A stretch of 64,000 nucleotides of DNA. Source: Sphingomonas donggukensis (lineage in GTDB: Bacteria > Pseudomonadota > Alphaproteobacteria > Sphingomonadales > Sphingomonadaceae). Below the pieces are notes generated by a model. It saw nothing but the letters and a program-made list of their open reading frames with translations. It was not told the DNA's origin and did not search any database. Of this stretch, positions 44,807-54,716 are shown piece by piece; within the stretch, counting starts at the first letter, position 1; every line of letters begins with the position of its first letter. The position numbers and the translations under genes were made by a program. The stretch lies in the NCBI RefSeq assembly GCF_023674425.1, contig NZ_CP098401.1, positions 1,488,001-1,552,000 of the forward strand, given 5' to 3'.

Positions 44807-45934
44807 ATGAGCGCGCACGACACCCGCGCCGCGCCGCCAACCGGCCTGCGCGTGCTGCATCTGGTGACGGATGCCTATGGCGGCTACGGCGGTATCGCGC
44901 TCCACAACCGCGACGTGATCGAGTCCCTGGCCGAGGAACCGCGCCTCGCGGAGATCGTCTCGATCCCGCGCATCGCCGCGCCGTTCGACGACGCGGTCCC
45001 GCCGAAGGTGACTTTCGACACGAGCGGCATCGCCGGCAAGCGCGCGTTCCTCGCCACCGTCTGGCGGCATCTTCGGGATCGGCGCGGGTTCGACGCGATC
45101 TGGTGCGGCCATATCAATCTCGCGCCCATTGCCTGGCTCGCCGCGCGGTGGACGCGCGCGCCGTGGGCGTTGGCGATCCACGGTATCGACGCCTGGCCGC
45201 GCGCGGCGTCGGCCCGCGCCCGCTTCTTCGCCAGCCGCGCCGACTTGGTCGTCAGCGTCAGCCAGGTGACGCTCGACCGGTTCCGCTCGTGGTGCCCTGT
45301 CGATCCGGCGCGCTGCGTGATCGTCCACAACGCCATCCACCTGGAGGCCTACGGCATGGCGCCCCGCCGGGCCGACCTCGTCGAGAAATACGGTCTCGCC
45401 GACCGCACGGTGGTGCTCAGCTTCGGGCGGCTTGATCCGACCGAACGCTACAAGGGTTTCGACGAGTTGATCGAGGCGATGCCCGATCTGTTGCGGATGC
45501 GCCCCGACCTCACCTATCTCGTCGCCGGTCGCGGCGGCGACCTGCCGCGACTGCAAGCCAAGGCGCTGGCGCTGGGCGTCGCCGACCAGGTCGTGTTCAC
45601 CGGCAGCATAGAAGAAGCGGACAAGGCCGATATCTACCGCCTGGCCGACGTGTTCGCACTGCCCGGACGAGGCGAAGGTTTCGGCATCGTCCTGCTCGAG
45701 GCGATGGCCTGCGGCGTGCCGGCGATCGGCAGCAGCCGCGACGGTTCGCGCGAGGCCGTGCGCGACGGTCTGATCGGGCAGGTCGTCGATCCAGACGATT
45801 CCGACCAGCTGCGCGAGGCGATCCTGACCGCGATCGAGCAACCGAAGAGCGTGCCGGCGGGGCTCGCACATTTCTCGCTCGAATCCTTCGGAAAGCGTAT
45901 CAGAGGCGCGATGGCGAGGCTGATCGAGGCATGA
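44807..45934 (+). CDS. Glycosyltransferase family 4
   Basis: A 375-residue GT-B retaining glycosyltransferase. HLVTDAYGGYGGIALHNR is the N-terminal loop, LSFGRLDPTERYKGFDELI near 205-223 begins the second domain, and the donor-binding EGFGIVLLEAMACGVPAIGS near 285-304 has the EX7E motif. It adds one sugar to the lipid-linked repeat unit. It begins 3 nt after the FkbM stop and overlaps the flippase start (ATGA). Confidence 0.95.
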   Translation: MSAHDTRAAPPTGLRVLHLVTDAYGGYGGIALHNRDVIESLAEEPRLAEIVSIPRIAAPFDDAVPPKVTFDTSGIAGKRAFLATVWRHLRDRRGFDAIWCGHINLAPIAWLAARWTRAPWALAIHGIDAWPRAASARARFFASRADLVVSVSQVTLDRFRSWCPVDPARCVIVHNAIHLEAYGMAPRRADLVEKYGLADRTVVLSFGRLDPTERYKGFDELIEAMPDLLRMRPDLTYLVAGRGGDLPRLQAKALALGVADQVVFTGSIEEADKADIYRLADVFALPGRGEGFGIVLLEAMACGVPAIGSSRDGSREAVRDGLIGQVVDPDDSDQLREAILTAIEQPKSVPAGLAHFSLESFGKRIRGAMARLIEA

Positions 45935-47466
45935 AGATCGCAGGCCGTATCGGTCGCGAAATGGCCGTGCAGATGCTCGGCTTCGGCGTCCAGATTGCCG
46001 ATCGAATTCTGATCGCTGGCCTCCTGATCCGCGCTTGGGGCGTATCGGGATTTGCCGAATGGTCGCTGGTGCTCGCCGCCGGCGGGTTGGTCGGCCTGTT
46101 CGATTTCGGCGTCAATCTCTACTGGGCGAACAGGGTATTGTTCCTCGTCCAGCGCGGCGATGCCGCGCGTGCACGTGCCGTCGCGCGCGCGGGGAACCTG
46201 CTGATGATAGGGGCCAGCGCCACAGGCCTGCTGGCCGTTATCATCGGCTTCGGTTTCTATGCACAGCGGACGGGCGGCGTCGAGGTTTCGCCGTCGTTGT
46301 GGCTTGCGGCTGCGCTGGTCGCCGGTGCGACGTTCGCGCGCAGCGCGACGACGATCCAGATGTCGGTCTATCGGGCGCACGAGCAGTTTGCCCGACAATC
46401 GCTGCTGTGGCTGGCGGGCGACGTCGCCCGTTTGCTGGTAACGGCGATCTTCGTCCTTGCCGGTGCGCCGCTCCTAATGGTCGCGGCGGCACAATGCGGG
46501 GCAGCGATTCTTGTGCACGGGCTGACGATCGTCCTGGACAACAATCGCCGGTTCCCGGAGTTTCGCTTCGGCATCGGCGCGATCCCGCCTGAGGAACGGC
46601 CCTGCGCAGCCCACATGATGCTGGGTTTCTGGTTGCAAAGCGCCCCATCGACGGCCTTGACCTACATACCCATCTTTTTGCTGGGCGGGGTCAGCACAGC
46701 GACCGGCCTTGCGCAATTCGCGCTCATGCGCACGCTGTCAAATGTCATGCGTGCCGTTCTGCAACCATTCTCGGTGGTATGCGGCCAGGAAAGCGCGAGG
46801 CGGTTCGCGATTGGCGATCGTGCCGGAGTGGGATCGACCTACGGTGAATCCGTCGTACTGCTAGGCGTGCTCGGCGCCATCCCGGCGGCTATCCTGATGG
46901 CGCTCGGCCAGATCGTATTCGCCCTTTGGTCGGGCCACCGCAGCCTGTTCGATCCCCTAATGCTGATGTTCGCGATTGCGCCACCGTTGCTGTTTCCATC
47001 GATCATGATGGCGCAAGCCTATCTGTCGACCATCAACGACCCTTGGCCGATCGCCTGGTCGCGGGTGGTGCAGACATTGCTGTCGGTCGCTGGGTACGTT
47101 GCGCTGCCGATCGCGGATCCGGCAATGCGCATGTTTGTGGCGCTCGCCGTGGCGGAAATCGTCGCGCTCGGCATTGGATTGACGCGTGCCGTGCGGAAAA
47201 GCGTTCCGGGGTCCATGCTGCTCCTGACCATCCGCGCCGGACTGGCGACGGCGGCCGCCGTCGGCATGACGTATTTCGCCGCTTATCTTGGCGGGATGAT
47301 CGAGGCTCCGCCGCTCCTGCGCTTGGTTACCGGCGGACTGGCAGGCGGTCTTGCCGGCGCCGTGGCGGTCGCGGCGTTCGGTATTGACGCGCGCCGTCGC
47401 AGTGCACTCATCGCAATGCTTGGTCGGCGGCTGCGCCGTCCTGATGCGACGTCGCCACCGTCATAG
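45931..47466 (+). CDS. Wzx-like polysaccharide repeat-unit flippase
   Basis: A 511-residue MOP-superfamily membrane protein with about twelve to fourteen helices and short loops, no soluble domain. Basic and aromatic residues in the early helices (GREMAVQMLGFGVQIADRILIAG) fit Wzx-type lipid-linked-oligosaccharide flippases. It is the only Wzx candidate seen in the locus. It overlaps the GT4 stop (ATGA) and converges on the CgeB-like gene with a 6-nt overlap. Confidence 0.88.
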   Translation: MKIAGRIGREMAVQMLGFGVQIADRILIAGLLIRAWGVSGFAEWSLVLAAGGLVGLFDFGVNLYWANRVLFLVQRGDAARARAVARAGNLLMIGASATGLLAVIIGFGFYAQRTGGVEVSPSLWLAAALVAGATFARSATTIQMSVYRAHEQFARQSLLWLAGDVARLLVTAIFVLAGAPLLMVAAAQCGAAILVHGLTIVLDNNRRFPEFRFGIGAIPPEERPCAAHMMLGFWLQSAPSTALTYIPIFLLGGVSTATGLAQFALMRTLSNVMRAVLQPFSVVCGQESARRFAIGDRAGVGSTYGESVVLLGVLGAIPAAILMALGQIVFALWSGHRSLFDPLMLMFAIAPPLLFPSIMMAQAYLSTINDPWPIAWSRVVQTLLSVAGYVALPIADPAMRMFVALAVAEIVALGIGLTRAVRKSVPGSMLLLTIRAGLATAAAVGMTYFAAYLGGMIEAPPLLRLVTGGLAGGLAGAVAVAAFGIDARRRSALIAMLGRRLRRPDATSPPS

Positions 47467-48498
47467 CCGCTGAATGGCGTTGGCGATCTCCGTTGCGCGC
47501 GCATCGAGCGAATAGGCCGGCACCGCTCTCGCATGACCAGCAGCCGCAACCGCCCGCCGATCATCGGCATCGGCGAGAAATCGGTCGATGTTCCCGACAA
47601 GGTCGCCCGGTGTGGAAAACGTCCCGATCTCCTTATCCGGATCGTAAAGCGATCGCACTTCAGCATTATCGACATGCAACATGAACCCGCCGCATGCTGG
47701 TATTTCGAAGCTTCTCGTCGATACTGCATCCTCCCATCCGGGCGTACGCACCGGCCCGGAATGCAGCGCGAGGTTGATGCGGCTCACGCCGACGAGATGG
47801 GCGTAGAAATCGCCGCTGATCGCATGTCCGATGATCGCGCGCTCGAAAGCCGGGCCTTTGGCAATGTTCGCCCAATTCCATCCGACGATCGCAATTCTTC
47901 GGTCCGGAAATGCGTCGACGACGTGCCTTAGCCAAGCAAGCTTGTAGGGCGACGGATTTCCCACGTACGTTATATCGTATTCGTAATCGTTCTCATCCGC
48001 AGGCACAGAGACGGGGCGGTGGACCAGCGGAGAGTATCCGTGGTGCACGAATGCCAGCCTGTTCGATCCGACCAAATCCTTCAGATAATCGAGGTGATAG
48101 GTTTTGGTGGTTACGATCAGGTCGTAGCGCGAAAGAACGGAACGGTCGGTGCCGACATGCTCGAATTCCACATCGGGATAGTAATTCACGGTGCGAACAC
48201 CGCGCGCATGAAGACTTGCAAGCGTGCCAGCCGTGACGAAACTACCCTTAACGGTGATAAATACGGTAGCCCCGCACCGTTCCACGGCGCGAAGAATCGC
48301 GGCATTATAGTCCGCGACATGAAATTTCTGCAGCAGACGCGCTTCGATGCGGCTGACAATTCCCCTGCCATGGGGCAGAAAATCACGAACGTCGATCTGC
48401 TCGACCAACCATCCAAGGTCGCGAAAGCCGTTGGCGAGACCCAGACCCGTAGCCCCATGCCAGAATTCCGTCGCCATCACGGCTCGCGTAACCGTCAT
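47461..48498 (-). CDS. CgeB-like glycosyltransferase (Glyco_trans_1_2 type)
   Basis: A 345-residue protein with a GT-B-like layout. The C-terminal half has HSGPVRTPGWEDAVSTRSFE then IPACGGFMLHVDN, the pattern of the spore-maturation CgeB/Glyco_trans_1_2 family, and the N-terminal half ends with YNAAILRAVERCGATVF. These enzymes are presumed glycosyltransferases. GC content of this and the next gene is a little lower than nearby genes. Its ATG overlaps the GT4 stop upstream (ATGA). It is the last gene of the ten-gene operon. Confidence 0.82.
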   Translation of the reverse strand: MTVTRAVMATEFWHGATGLGLANGFRDLGWLVEQIDVRDFLPHGRGIVSRIEARLLQKFHVADYNAAILRAVERCGATVFITVKGSFVTAGTLASLHARGVRTVNYYPDVEFEHVGTDRSVLSRYDLIVTTKTYHLDYLKDLVGSNRLAFVHHGYSPLVHRPVSVPADENDYEYDITYVGNPSPYKLAWLRHVVDAFPDRRIAIVGWNWANIAKGPAFERAIIGHAISGDFYAHLVGVSRINLALHSGPVRTPGWEDAVSTRSFEIPACGGFMLHVDNAEVRSLYDPDKEIGTFSTPGDLVGNIDRFLADADDRRAVAAAGHARAVPAYSLDARATEIANAIQRL

Positions 48499-49739
48499 GC
48501 TCGGCGACCACGCCGCGGTCCCGCTTCGATTGCGCGCCTGATGCCGTCGACGCTGCGGTGCAGGTCCAACTCGCCAAATATCTCGAGCGCCCGCCGACCC
48601 ATCGCCGCGCGCAGGTCGGCGTCTTCGGCCAATGATCGGATATGGGCGGCCAGGGCCTGCACGTCGCCGACAGGATAAACCAAGGCGTTTTCACCAGAAC
48701 GCGCGATGTCCGTCGCCCCCTCGGCCCCGATCCTGTCGCTCAGCACGACCGGCAGACCGACGCATGCCGCCTCGGAGCAAACCAATGGATGGGGGTCCGC
48801 TTCCGACGGGTGAACGAGCAAGTCCGACGCCGCATAGAGGCCCGGAAGCCGATCCACGTTTACGAATCCGAGCAGGTGCCCCGGCGCACCCAGCGCCTCG
48901 ATCTCCTGCCGCATCGGTTCCATCAAAGCGCCGTTGCCTGCGAAGACGGCGTGGACGGTCACACCGTCGTCAGCGAGTGCCGACACAGCCCGCAACAGAT
49001 CCTGCGGGCGCTTTCGTTCGGTCAGCTTGCCTACGAACAGAGCGATGATCGCGTCAGGCTCGAGTCCGAGATCCTTGCGCAACGCGGCGCGCACTTCCGC
49101 ACGGACGGCGGCGGCGCGCTTGAACGCCCCCTCGTCGATAGTGAAGGGAGACCGGAAAATGCGCGATGCCGGAACGCCGTGGTGGCGGTAATAGGCTTCG
49201 TTGCGATCACCCACGGATAAAAAAGCATCGATGCGACGATAGGCCAGCGGCACGAGCAGCCGCTTGACTGCGCGACGCCAGAACGCGCGTCGTTGCAGCA
49301 ATTCGCTGTCGCTTATCATCAGGACGGCGCGCCCCATACGGTGACCCCAGTCCGCGGCACGCAACGCGTTACGCTGATTGTAGCCGTACACCATCACCGA
49401 GTCCGGATCATAGGCGTCCAGCGCGTCTTCGAGTCCGGGAGAATCAATCGTGGAAAAGCCGATGGACTTAACTCTTTCCGCGCCGGCCAGGAAAACGTGG
49501 TCGTAGCCCGCCAACAAATCCATCTTCCATGCCAGCTCGACATTCATCTCGGCATCGAAATAAGGATCGAGACCGATCCGACTGGCGTAAAATACCCGGA
49601 CAACGATGTCCGGTGAATCCGCGAGCGCGCGGTAGAGCGACACGAAATGCTGAATCGGATGCGAAACAATGATCGCCAAGCGCTTCTTTGGCTTAGAGCG
49701 CAGGCGTTCGTCGCCGCCGGGGGCAGTGGATAGGCTCAC
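48495..49739 (-). CDS. Glycosyltransferase family 4
   Basis: A 414-residue GT-B glycosyltransferase. The GTG at 49739 is chosen, with AAGGAG 7 nt upstream and 4 nt past the preceding stop; a longer frame has no such site. Domain 1 begins RLAIIVSHPIQHFVSLYRAL; domain 2 begins FVGKLTERKRPQDLL near 240, and the donor site is PSEADPHPLVCSEAACVGLP, with the conserved acidic pair. It overlaps the CgeB-like start (ATGA). Confidence 0.92.
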   Translation of the reverse strand: MSLSTAPGGDERLRSKPKKRLAIIVSHPIQHFVSLYRALADSPDIVVRVFYASRIGLDPYFDAEMNVELAWKMDLLAGYDHVFLAGAERVKSIGFSTIDSPGLEDALDAYDPDSVMVYGYNQRNALRAADWGHRMGRAVLMISDSELLQRRAFWRRAVKRLLVPLAYRRIDAFLSVGDRNEAYYRHHGVPASRIFRSPFTIDEGAFKRAAAVRAEVRAALRKDLGLEPDAIIALFVGKLTERKRPQDLLRAVSALADDGVTVHAVFAGNGALMEPMRQEIEALGAPGHLLGFVNVDRLPGLYAASDLLVHPSEADPHPLVCSEAACVGLPVVLSDRIGAEGATDIARSGENALVYPVGDVQALAAHIRSLAEDADLRAAMGRRALEIFGELDLHRSVDGIRRAIEAGPRRGRRA

Positions 49740-49743
49740 TCGA

Positions 49744-50484
49744 TCACTCCTTGCCCGGCTCGGGAACGACTGCGGAAGCACTCGGGGCTTGCTTTGCCAA
49801 CACGTGAACCGCCACCGGCGCCAGTTCGACGCTGGTACCATAGGCGAACCTGACCACCGCCTCGATCATCCGGCGCACGATATGGCGCGCAGTCCGCACC
49901 GCATCGCGGGCGGCGTTTCCAGAACGCACACGCGCCACCCCTCCATAGCGTATCGTTCGTAATCCCGTGCCGCTCGCGAATTGTTCGATCTTGGCCCGAG
50001 ACAGGGCGATCAGGTGGGTCGCGTCGCCGTTCTGCGGATCGAGCCCGAACGGGCTTTGGCCGTTGGGATAGCGCAGGATGAGGCGCCCGCCGGGCTTGAG
50101 CGAACGCGCGATCGCCGCGATCTTCGCAGGTATGGCGGCGGGCGGAAGATGTTCGAACACGTCAAAGGCGACGACTGCGTCATAGAACTCGGCGCGCAGC
50201 GCACTGTGTTGCTCGAAATCGGCTGCAAGCAGCGGGATGCCGGCCTTCTCCGCGGCGGCGATCGACGCGGCGGTGATCTCAATCCCGCTAACGCGCGCGC
50301 CTTGATCCTTTGCCCAGCCGAGAAATTCGCCTGCCCCGAACCCGATCTCGAGCACCTCGAGGCCGGTCGGATCCACGGCGAATTCAGCCGCATAATAGCG
50401 TCCTTCTTCGGCGGTCCAGGCAAAGGCCGTGCCCCAGCCTTTCCAGGCGTGATAGTCGTCATACAGCGCGGAGGTGTCGGTCAT
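49744..50484 (-). CDS. Class I SAM-dependent methyltransferase
   Basis: A 246-residue methyltransferase. The SAM-binding VLEIGFGAGEFLGWA is near 44-58 and DVFEHLPP near 109-116 is post-motif II; SLKPGGRLILRYPNG near 127-141 is motif III. The N-terminus has an unusual aromatic run (DDYHAWKGWGTAFAW). It probably methylates a sugar or a lipid-linked precursor. Its start overlaps the following GT4 stop (ATGA). Confidence 0.9.
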   Translation of the reverse strand: MTDTSALYDDYHAWKGWGTAFAWTAEEGRYYAAEFAVDPTGLEVLEIGFGAGEFLGWAKDQGARVSGIEITAASIAAAEKAGIPLLAADFEQHSALRAEFYDAVVAFDVFEHLPPAAIPAKIAAIARSLKPGGRLILRYPNGQSPFGLDPQNGDATHLIALSRAKIEQFASGTGLRTIRYGGVARVRSGNAARDAVRTARHIVRRMIEAVVRFAYGTSVELAPVAVHVLAKQAPSASAVVPEPGKE

Positions 50485-51635
50485 CGCTTTGCCTTCTTGC
50501 CGGCGAGTTCGTTGAACAGTTCGCGCATCTTCGGCAGCGCATCGCTACCCGCTACGTGCGCCTCCGCGCGGCGTCGTGCGCCGGTCCGCCACGCGGCAAG
50601 CTCGGCATCGGGCATGATCGCGAATCGGTCGATGGCAGCGGCCACCGCATCGACGTCATCGAGCGGCACGTCCCACCCGGCCTGGACCGCAGCCAGATCC
50701 CGCCACGGGGTCTTCTGCCCGATCACGACGGGCGTGCCCGCGGCCAGCGCCTCGAAGATGCTGTGTCCGAAATTCTCCGACCGCGACGGCAGCAACAGCA
50801 CGTCCTGCCGCGCCATCGCCAGCGCGGCATCGGCGTTGGCGATCTCCCCCATCGCCACCGCCTCGATATGGCCTGGCAGTGCCGCGATCAGCCGCTGGCA
50901 GCCTTCCCAATGGGCCATGTCCTGCGCGGGGCCGTAGATTTCGAAGCGGACCGGCCGCACGACGCGGGCCAGCGCGCGCAACGCGACGTCCAGTCCCTTG
51001 ACCGGCGAGATGCGCCCGAGGAACGCCACGCGCAGGGGCGTGCCCGGCGGACGCGGTGCATGATCCGGCAGATCGAACATGGGCCGCAGGTTCGTGACCA
51101 GCCGCACGTCGCTGTCCGGCAAGGCTTCGCGGATGTCGGCGAATTCGGCATCGCTGGTGGCGTGCAGCGTCACCCCGCGCAGCAGGCCGAGCGCACGCGC
51201 CGCGAACAGATAGGCCCGCTTCTGCGGCGATTTCAGCGCGAGCGCCCCGCCCGAAAATTCGCCGCGTGGCGACAGCAGTACACCGCCGCTGCGGCCCGCC
51301 CACCGGCGGTGGACAAGCGCCGGAATCGTGAAGTCCCGGTCGAAGAAACCGTTCAGGTCGAGAACGTCGTGCGGCGTCTCGGCGAGCAGCTTGCCCAGCC
51401 CCGACACACCGATCCGGCGCGCGGGCAGGTGGATCGAGCGGGCGTATCCAAGGTCGTGCCAGCGGCCCGCCTCCACGGTCGACGCGGCGGCGCCGAGCGG
51501 TCGGTCGCGGGCGGCGATGCTGAAATCGAAATCGTCCCGCAACGCTTCGCACATCGCGCGCAGGCTGAGGTTCGGGCCGGAGGAATCAAATCCCGGAACA
51601 TAGCTGCCAGCACAGATCAGGACGCGGGGCTTCAC
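50481..51635 (-). CDS. Glycosyltransferase family 4
   Basis: A 384-residue GT-B glycosyltransferase starting at a GTG (51635) that overlaps the GT2 stop (GTGA). The N-terminal GSYVPGFDSSGPNLSLRAM is an acceptor-side loop; FLGRISPVKGLDVALRAL near 188-205 begins domain 2; and LLPSRSENFGHSIFEALAAG near 268-287 carries the EX7E donor motif. Sugar specificity is not predictable. Confidence 0.94.
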   Translation of the reverse strand: MKPRVLICAGSYVPGFDSSGPNLSLRAMCEALRDDFDFSIAARDRPLGAAASTVEAGRWHDLGYARSIHLPARRIGVSGLGKLLAETPHDVLDLNGFFDRDFTIPALVHRRWAGRSGGVLLSPRGEFSGGALALKSPQKRAYLFAARALGLLRGVTLHATSDAEFADIREALPDSDVRLVTNLRPMFDLPDHAPRPPGTPLRVAFLGRISPVKGLDVALRALARVVRPVRFEIYGPAQDMAHWEGCQRLIAALPGHIEAVAMGEIANADAALAMARQDVLLLPSRSENFGHSIFEALAAGTPVVIGQKTPWRDLAAVQAGWDVPLDDVDAVAAAIDRFAIMPDAELAAWRTGARRRAEAHVAGSDALPKMRELFNELAGKKAKR

Positions 51636-52594
51636 GCTACCTGCTCCGGCGAGGCGACGGGAACGGCATCACGGATGCCATAGGTCCGCTCCAGATAGTC
51701 GCCGAAGCCCTCGGTGCCGTACGCTGCGATCTGGCGCCGTGCCTCGTCGATCTTCGCGTCCATCAGCATGAAGAACCAGAAGCCCTGCATGAAATGCCAG
51801 ACGAACCCCATGCGACCATCGAGGAAGCCCAGACGCAGGAAATAGCGTTGGACGAAATACAGCACCGCCCGCAGGTACAGCGGCGCCCCGGCATACAGGA
51901 TGTTGCGAAAGAAGCGTTTGCGCCGGGCGTTGGCATTGGCGTCGACCGCCATCCGCTCGTCCAGCGGGAAGATCCGATGCTCCAGATTGATGAAGTCGAT
52001 CATCTGCAGCGTCGCATAATGGTTATGCTTGGCGGTCCACCAGCCGATGTCCTTCAGGCTCTCGTCGACCAGGTCGCCCCCGTTCAGCCGGTGGCGCTCG
52101 CCGTGCGCGAGGACGATCTTCTCGTCCATCCAGCGTTTCTCGACCGACCCCACGCCGGTCCGCCACAGCCGGGTCAGGACCGTGCGGTAATAGCCGCCCC
52201 AGCGGATGAACTTGCCCTTGAAGATCACCTTCAGCTTCAGATCGCATCCGGTGACGGTCTCCGGCAGAGAGCCCAGATCGCGACGGATCTGCGCGATCAG
52301 CCCCTCCTCCAGATACTCGTCGCAGTCGATCTTCATCGTCCAGTCGGACGTCACCTTCGCGGCGCGCATGCCCCAGTCGAACTGGTCGGCATGGCCGCGG
52401 AAGGGGTTTTGCAGGACTTCCGCGCCCAGCCCGCGCGCAATCTCGACCGTGCGGTCGATCGAGAAGCTGTCGATCACCACGATCCGCTCGCACACCGGCT
52501 GGAGCCGCGTGATGCAGCGTTCGATGTGCACTTCCTCGTTGAACGACAGGATGATCGCCGTGACCGAGGGCTTGGCCGCGGAATCGAGGCGCAT
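51632..52594 (-). CDS. Glycosyltransferase family 2
   Basis: A 320-residue GT-A enzyme of the WaaE/KdtX-like GT2 group. TAIILSFNEEVHIERCITRL near 13-32 is the nucleotide-binding start and WTMKIDCDEYLEEGLIAQI near 86-104 contains the DxD-type motif. The C-terminal third is aromatic and basic (YFVQRYFLRLGFLDGRMGFV) and probably lies on the membrane. The ATG at 52594 is taken; the frame is open much further upstream but overlaps the oxidoreductase. It begins one base before the oxidoreductase stop (TGATG). Confidence 0.93.
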   Translation of the reverse strand: MRLDSAAKPSVTAIILSFNEEVHIERCITRLQPVCERIVVIDSFSIDRTVEIARGLGAEVLQNPFRGHADQFDWGMRAAKVTSDWTMKIDCDEYLEEGLIAQIRRDLGSLPETVTGCDLKLKVIFKGKFIRWGGYYRTVLTRLWRTGVGSVEKRWMDEKIVLAHGERHRLNGGDLVDESLKDIGWWTAKHNHYATLQMIDFINLEHRIFPLDERMAVDANANARRKRFFRNILYAGAPLYLRAVLYFVQRYFLRLGFLDGRMGFVWHFMQGFWFFMLMDAKIDEARRQIAAYGTEGFGDYLERTYGIRDAVPVASPEQVA

Positions 52595-54699
52595 CAGTCG
52601 GGCCCGACGCCGGCGAGCTCCAGAGTGGCCGCCGAAACCGCGATCAGTGTATCGAGCGCGATCGGTGCCGCCGCGCCGCTGCGCGCTGCGGCGAGGAACG
52701 CGCCGACCAGCGCCGCCTGCCCCTTGTCCTGCGCGGATGCCGACGTCGTCTGGGTCTTGCCGCCGCGCGTGACGTGCAGCTTGCGGAAATCGTCGAGGCG
52801 CACGACCACGCCGGTACCGAACGCCTCGATCGCCTCCTTGGGCACCGACGGATCGCCGACCGAGGCGTAGAGGATGGTGCCGACCGATCCGTCGCCGAAG
52901 CGAACGATCGCGGCCAGGCTGTCGCCGATGCCGGTCGGGTTGACCCCTTCCACCGCCACCGGGTCGGCGCCGCACAGCGCGCTCAGCGTGTCGACGAAGT
53001 GGCAGACTTCGCCGACGATGCGCCCGCCACCCTCGGCCCCGTGCAGCCAGCTGTCGCCCGGCACATGGCCGGCGTTGATGCGATACTGCATCACCAGCGG
53101 CCCGCCCGATGCCGCGAGTGCCTGGCGCGCGGCGACCACCATCGGCGCGAACCGGCGGTTGAACCCGACGGTCAGGATGCCCGGCGCCGACGCGGCGGTC
53201 TCGGCGACTTCGGCCAGTTCCTCATGCGTCATCGCCAGCGGCTTCTCGACGAAGACGTGCTTGCCCGCCTTCAGCGCATCGATGGTCAAACGCGCATGGC
53301 TGTCATGCCGAGTGGCGACGAACACGCAGTCGGTCTGGGGATCGTCGAGCACGGTCGCCGGATCGGTCGATGCGGTGGCGAACCCCGAGCCCTCGGCGGC
53401 GCTGTGCGCGGAGATGCCGGTCGAGGTGACGACCGCAGTCAGCCGCGTCTCTCCTGCCTTCTTCAACGCCGGCAGCAGCACCGCCTTCGCGTAATTGCCG
53501 AAACCGACGAAGGCCGATCCCTTGCCGGTCGGCGCCGGCGCGGCGGCGGCCGCGGCCATCGGCACCGCGCGCGCGATGGCGGCGGGCTCCTCGGGATAGG
53601 TCAGCAGGATCGCCAGATACGGTTCGTCGCCGTCCATCATCGCATAGGCGGTCTCGGCGTCGGCGATGGGAAAGCGGTGCGTCACCAGCTTCGACGGAGT
53701 CACCCGCCCGCTGGCGATCAGCTCCAGGAACGCCTCCATGTTGCGCTGTTCGGTCCAGCGGACATAGGCGATCGGATAATCGTTGCCGGCCTGCTCGTAG
53801 CTCGGGTCGTAGCGGCCCGGGCCGTAGGACATCGACAGGCGCAGATCGAGCTCGCGTTTGTAATAGGCTTCGCGGTCGACGTTCATGCCGACCATGCCGA
53901 CCAGCACGACGCGGCCCTTCATGCGGCTGATCGCGCCGGCGACGTTGGTCGGATCCGACGACTTGGACGAAGCCGTGACGATGACCGCATCGGCACCGAC
54001 GCCGCGGGTGAAGGCAGCGACCGCCTCTTCCAGCCCGCCCGACACCGCGCGATCCGCGCCCATCGCCTCGGCGAGCGTGGCGCGCGCCGGGTTGGGATCG
54101 AAGCCCAGCACTTGGCAGCCGTTCGCCTTCAGCAGCTGTACCGTCAGCTGCCCGATCAGGCCCAGCCCCATCACCACGACGCGCTCGCCGAGCGTCGGCT
54201 GCGTCACGCGCACGCCCTGGAGCGCGATCGCGCCCAGCGTCACGAAGCTCGCATCCTCGTCGCTGACGCCGTCGGGGATACGCACCGACAGGTTCTTGGG
54301 CACGGCATTATATTCGGCGTGGTTGGCGACGCCCGCACCGGCGCAGGCGACGCGGTCGCCGACGGCATAGCCGCCGCCGTCGCTGCCCGCCGACACCACC
54401 CGGCCCGCGGTCGAATAACCGAGCGGGATTGGCGTATCGAGCTTTGCGAACACCTTGCGCGCGGTCGGCAGCAGCCCTTCCTGCTTCACCTTCTGCAAGG
54501 TCTTGCGAACGAGATCGGGCCGCGCCATCGCCTTGCCGGCCAGGGACGATCGGGCGAGGTCGATGATCTGCTTCTCGGTGCCCGCGCTGATGAGCGAGAC
54601 GGTCGTCGCGACCAGATTTGCACCCCGGCCGGCGCGCGGCACGGGCGCGTCGATCAGGCGCAGCGCGCCGCTGCGATAATTCTGTTCGACCTGTTTCAC
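52594..54699 (-). CDS. Two-domain oxidoreductase: zinc-type alcohol dehydrogenase fused to Gfo/Idh/MocA
   Basis: A 701-residue fusion. Residues 1-385 are an MDR-type dehydrogenase (LGYSTAGRVV near 92, GLGLIGQLTVQLLKANGC near 178) and 400-701 a Gfo/Idh/MocA oxidoreductase (FVGFGNYAKAVLLPAL near 404, EKPLAM near 489). Such fusions are found beside heparinase-like genes in many bacterial polysaccharide loci; they may oxidise or epimerise a sugar in a relay. The GTG at 54699 is used. The heparinase-like gene ends 17 nt upstream. Confidence 0.92.
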   Translation of the reverse strand: MKQVEQNYRSGALRLIDAPVPRAGRGANLVATTVSLISAGTEKQIIDLARSSLAGKAMARPDLVRKTLQKVKQEGLLPTARKVFAKLDTPIPLGYSTAGRVVSAGSDGGGYAVGDRVACAGAGVANHAEYNAVPKNLSVRIPDGVSDEDASFVTLGAIALQGVRVTQPTLGERVVVMGLGLIGQLTVQLLKANGCQVLGFDPNPARATLAEAMGADRAVSGGLEEAVAAFTRGVGADAVIVTASSKSSDPTNVAGAISRMKGRVVLVGMVGMNVDREAYYKRELDLRLSMSYGPGRYDPSYEQAGNDYPIAYVRWTEQRNMEAFLELIASGRVTPSKLVTHRFPIADAETAYAMMDGDEPYLAILLTYPEEPAAIARAVPMAAAAAAPAPTGKGSAFVGFGNYAKAVLLPALKKAGETRLTAVVTSTGISAHSAAEGSGFATASTDPATVLDDPQTDCVFVATRHDSHARLTIDALKAGKHVFVEKPLAMTHEELAEVAETAASAPGILTVGFNRRFAPMVVAARQALAASGGPLVMQYRINAGHVPGDSWLHGAEGGGRIVGEVCHFVDTLSALCGADPVAVEGVNPTGIGDSLAAIVRFGDGSVGTILYASVGDPSVPKEAIEAFGTGVVVRLDDFRKLHVTRGGKTQTTSASAQDKGQAALVGAFLAAARSGAAAPIALDTLIAVSAATLELAGVGPD

Positions 54700-54716
54700 G
54701 CCTGTACCCCGATCAC

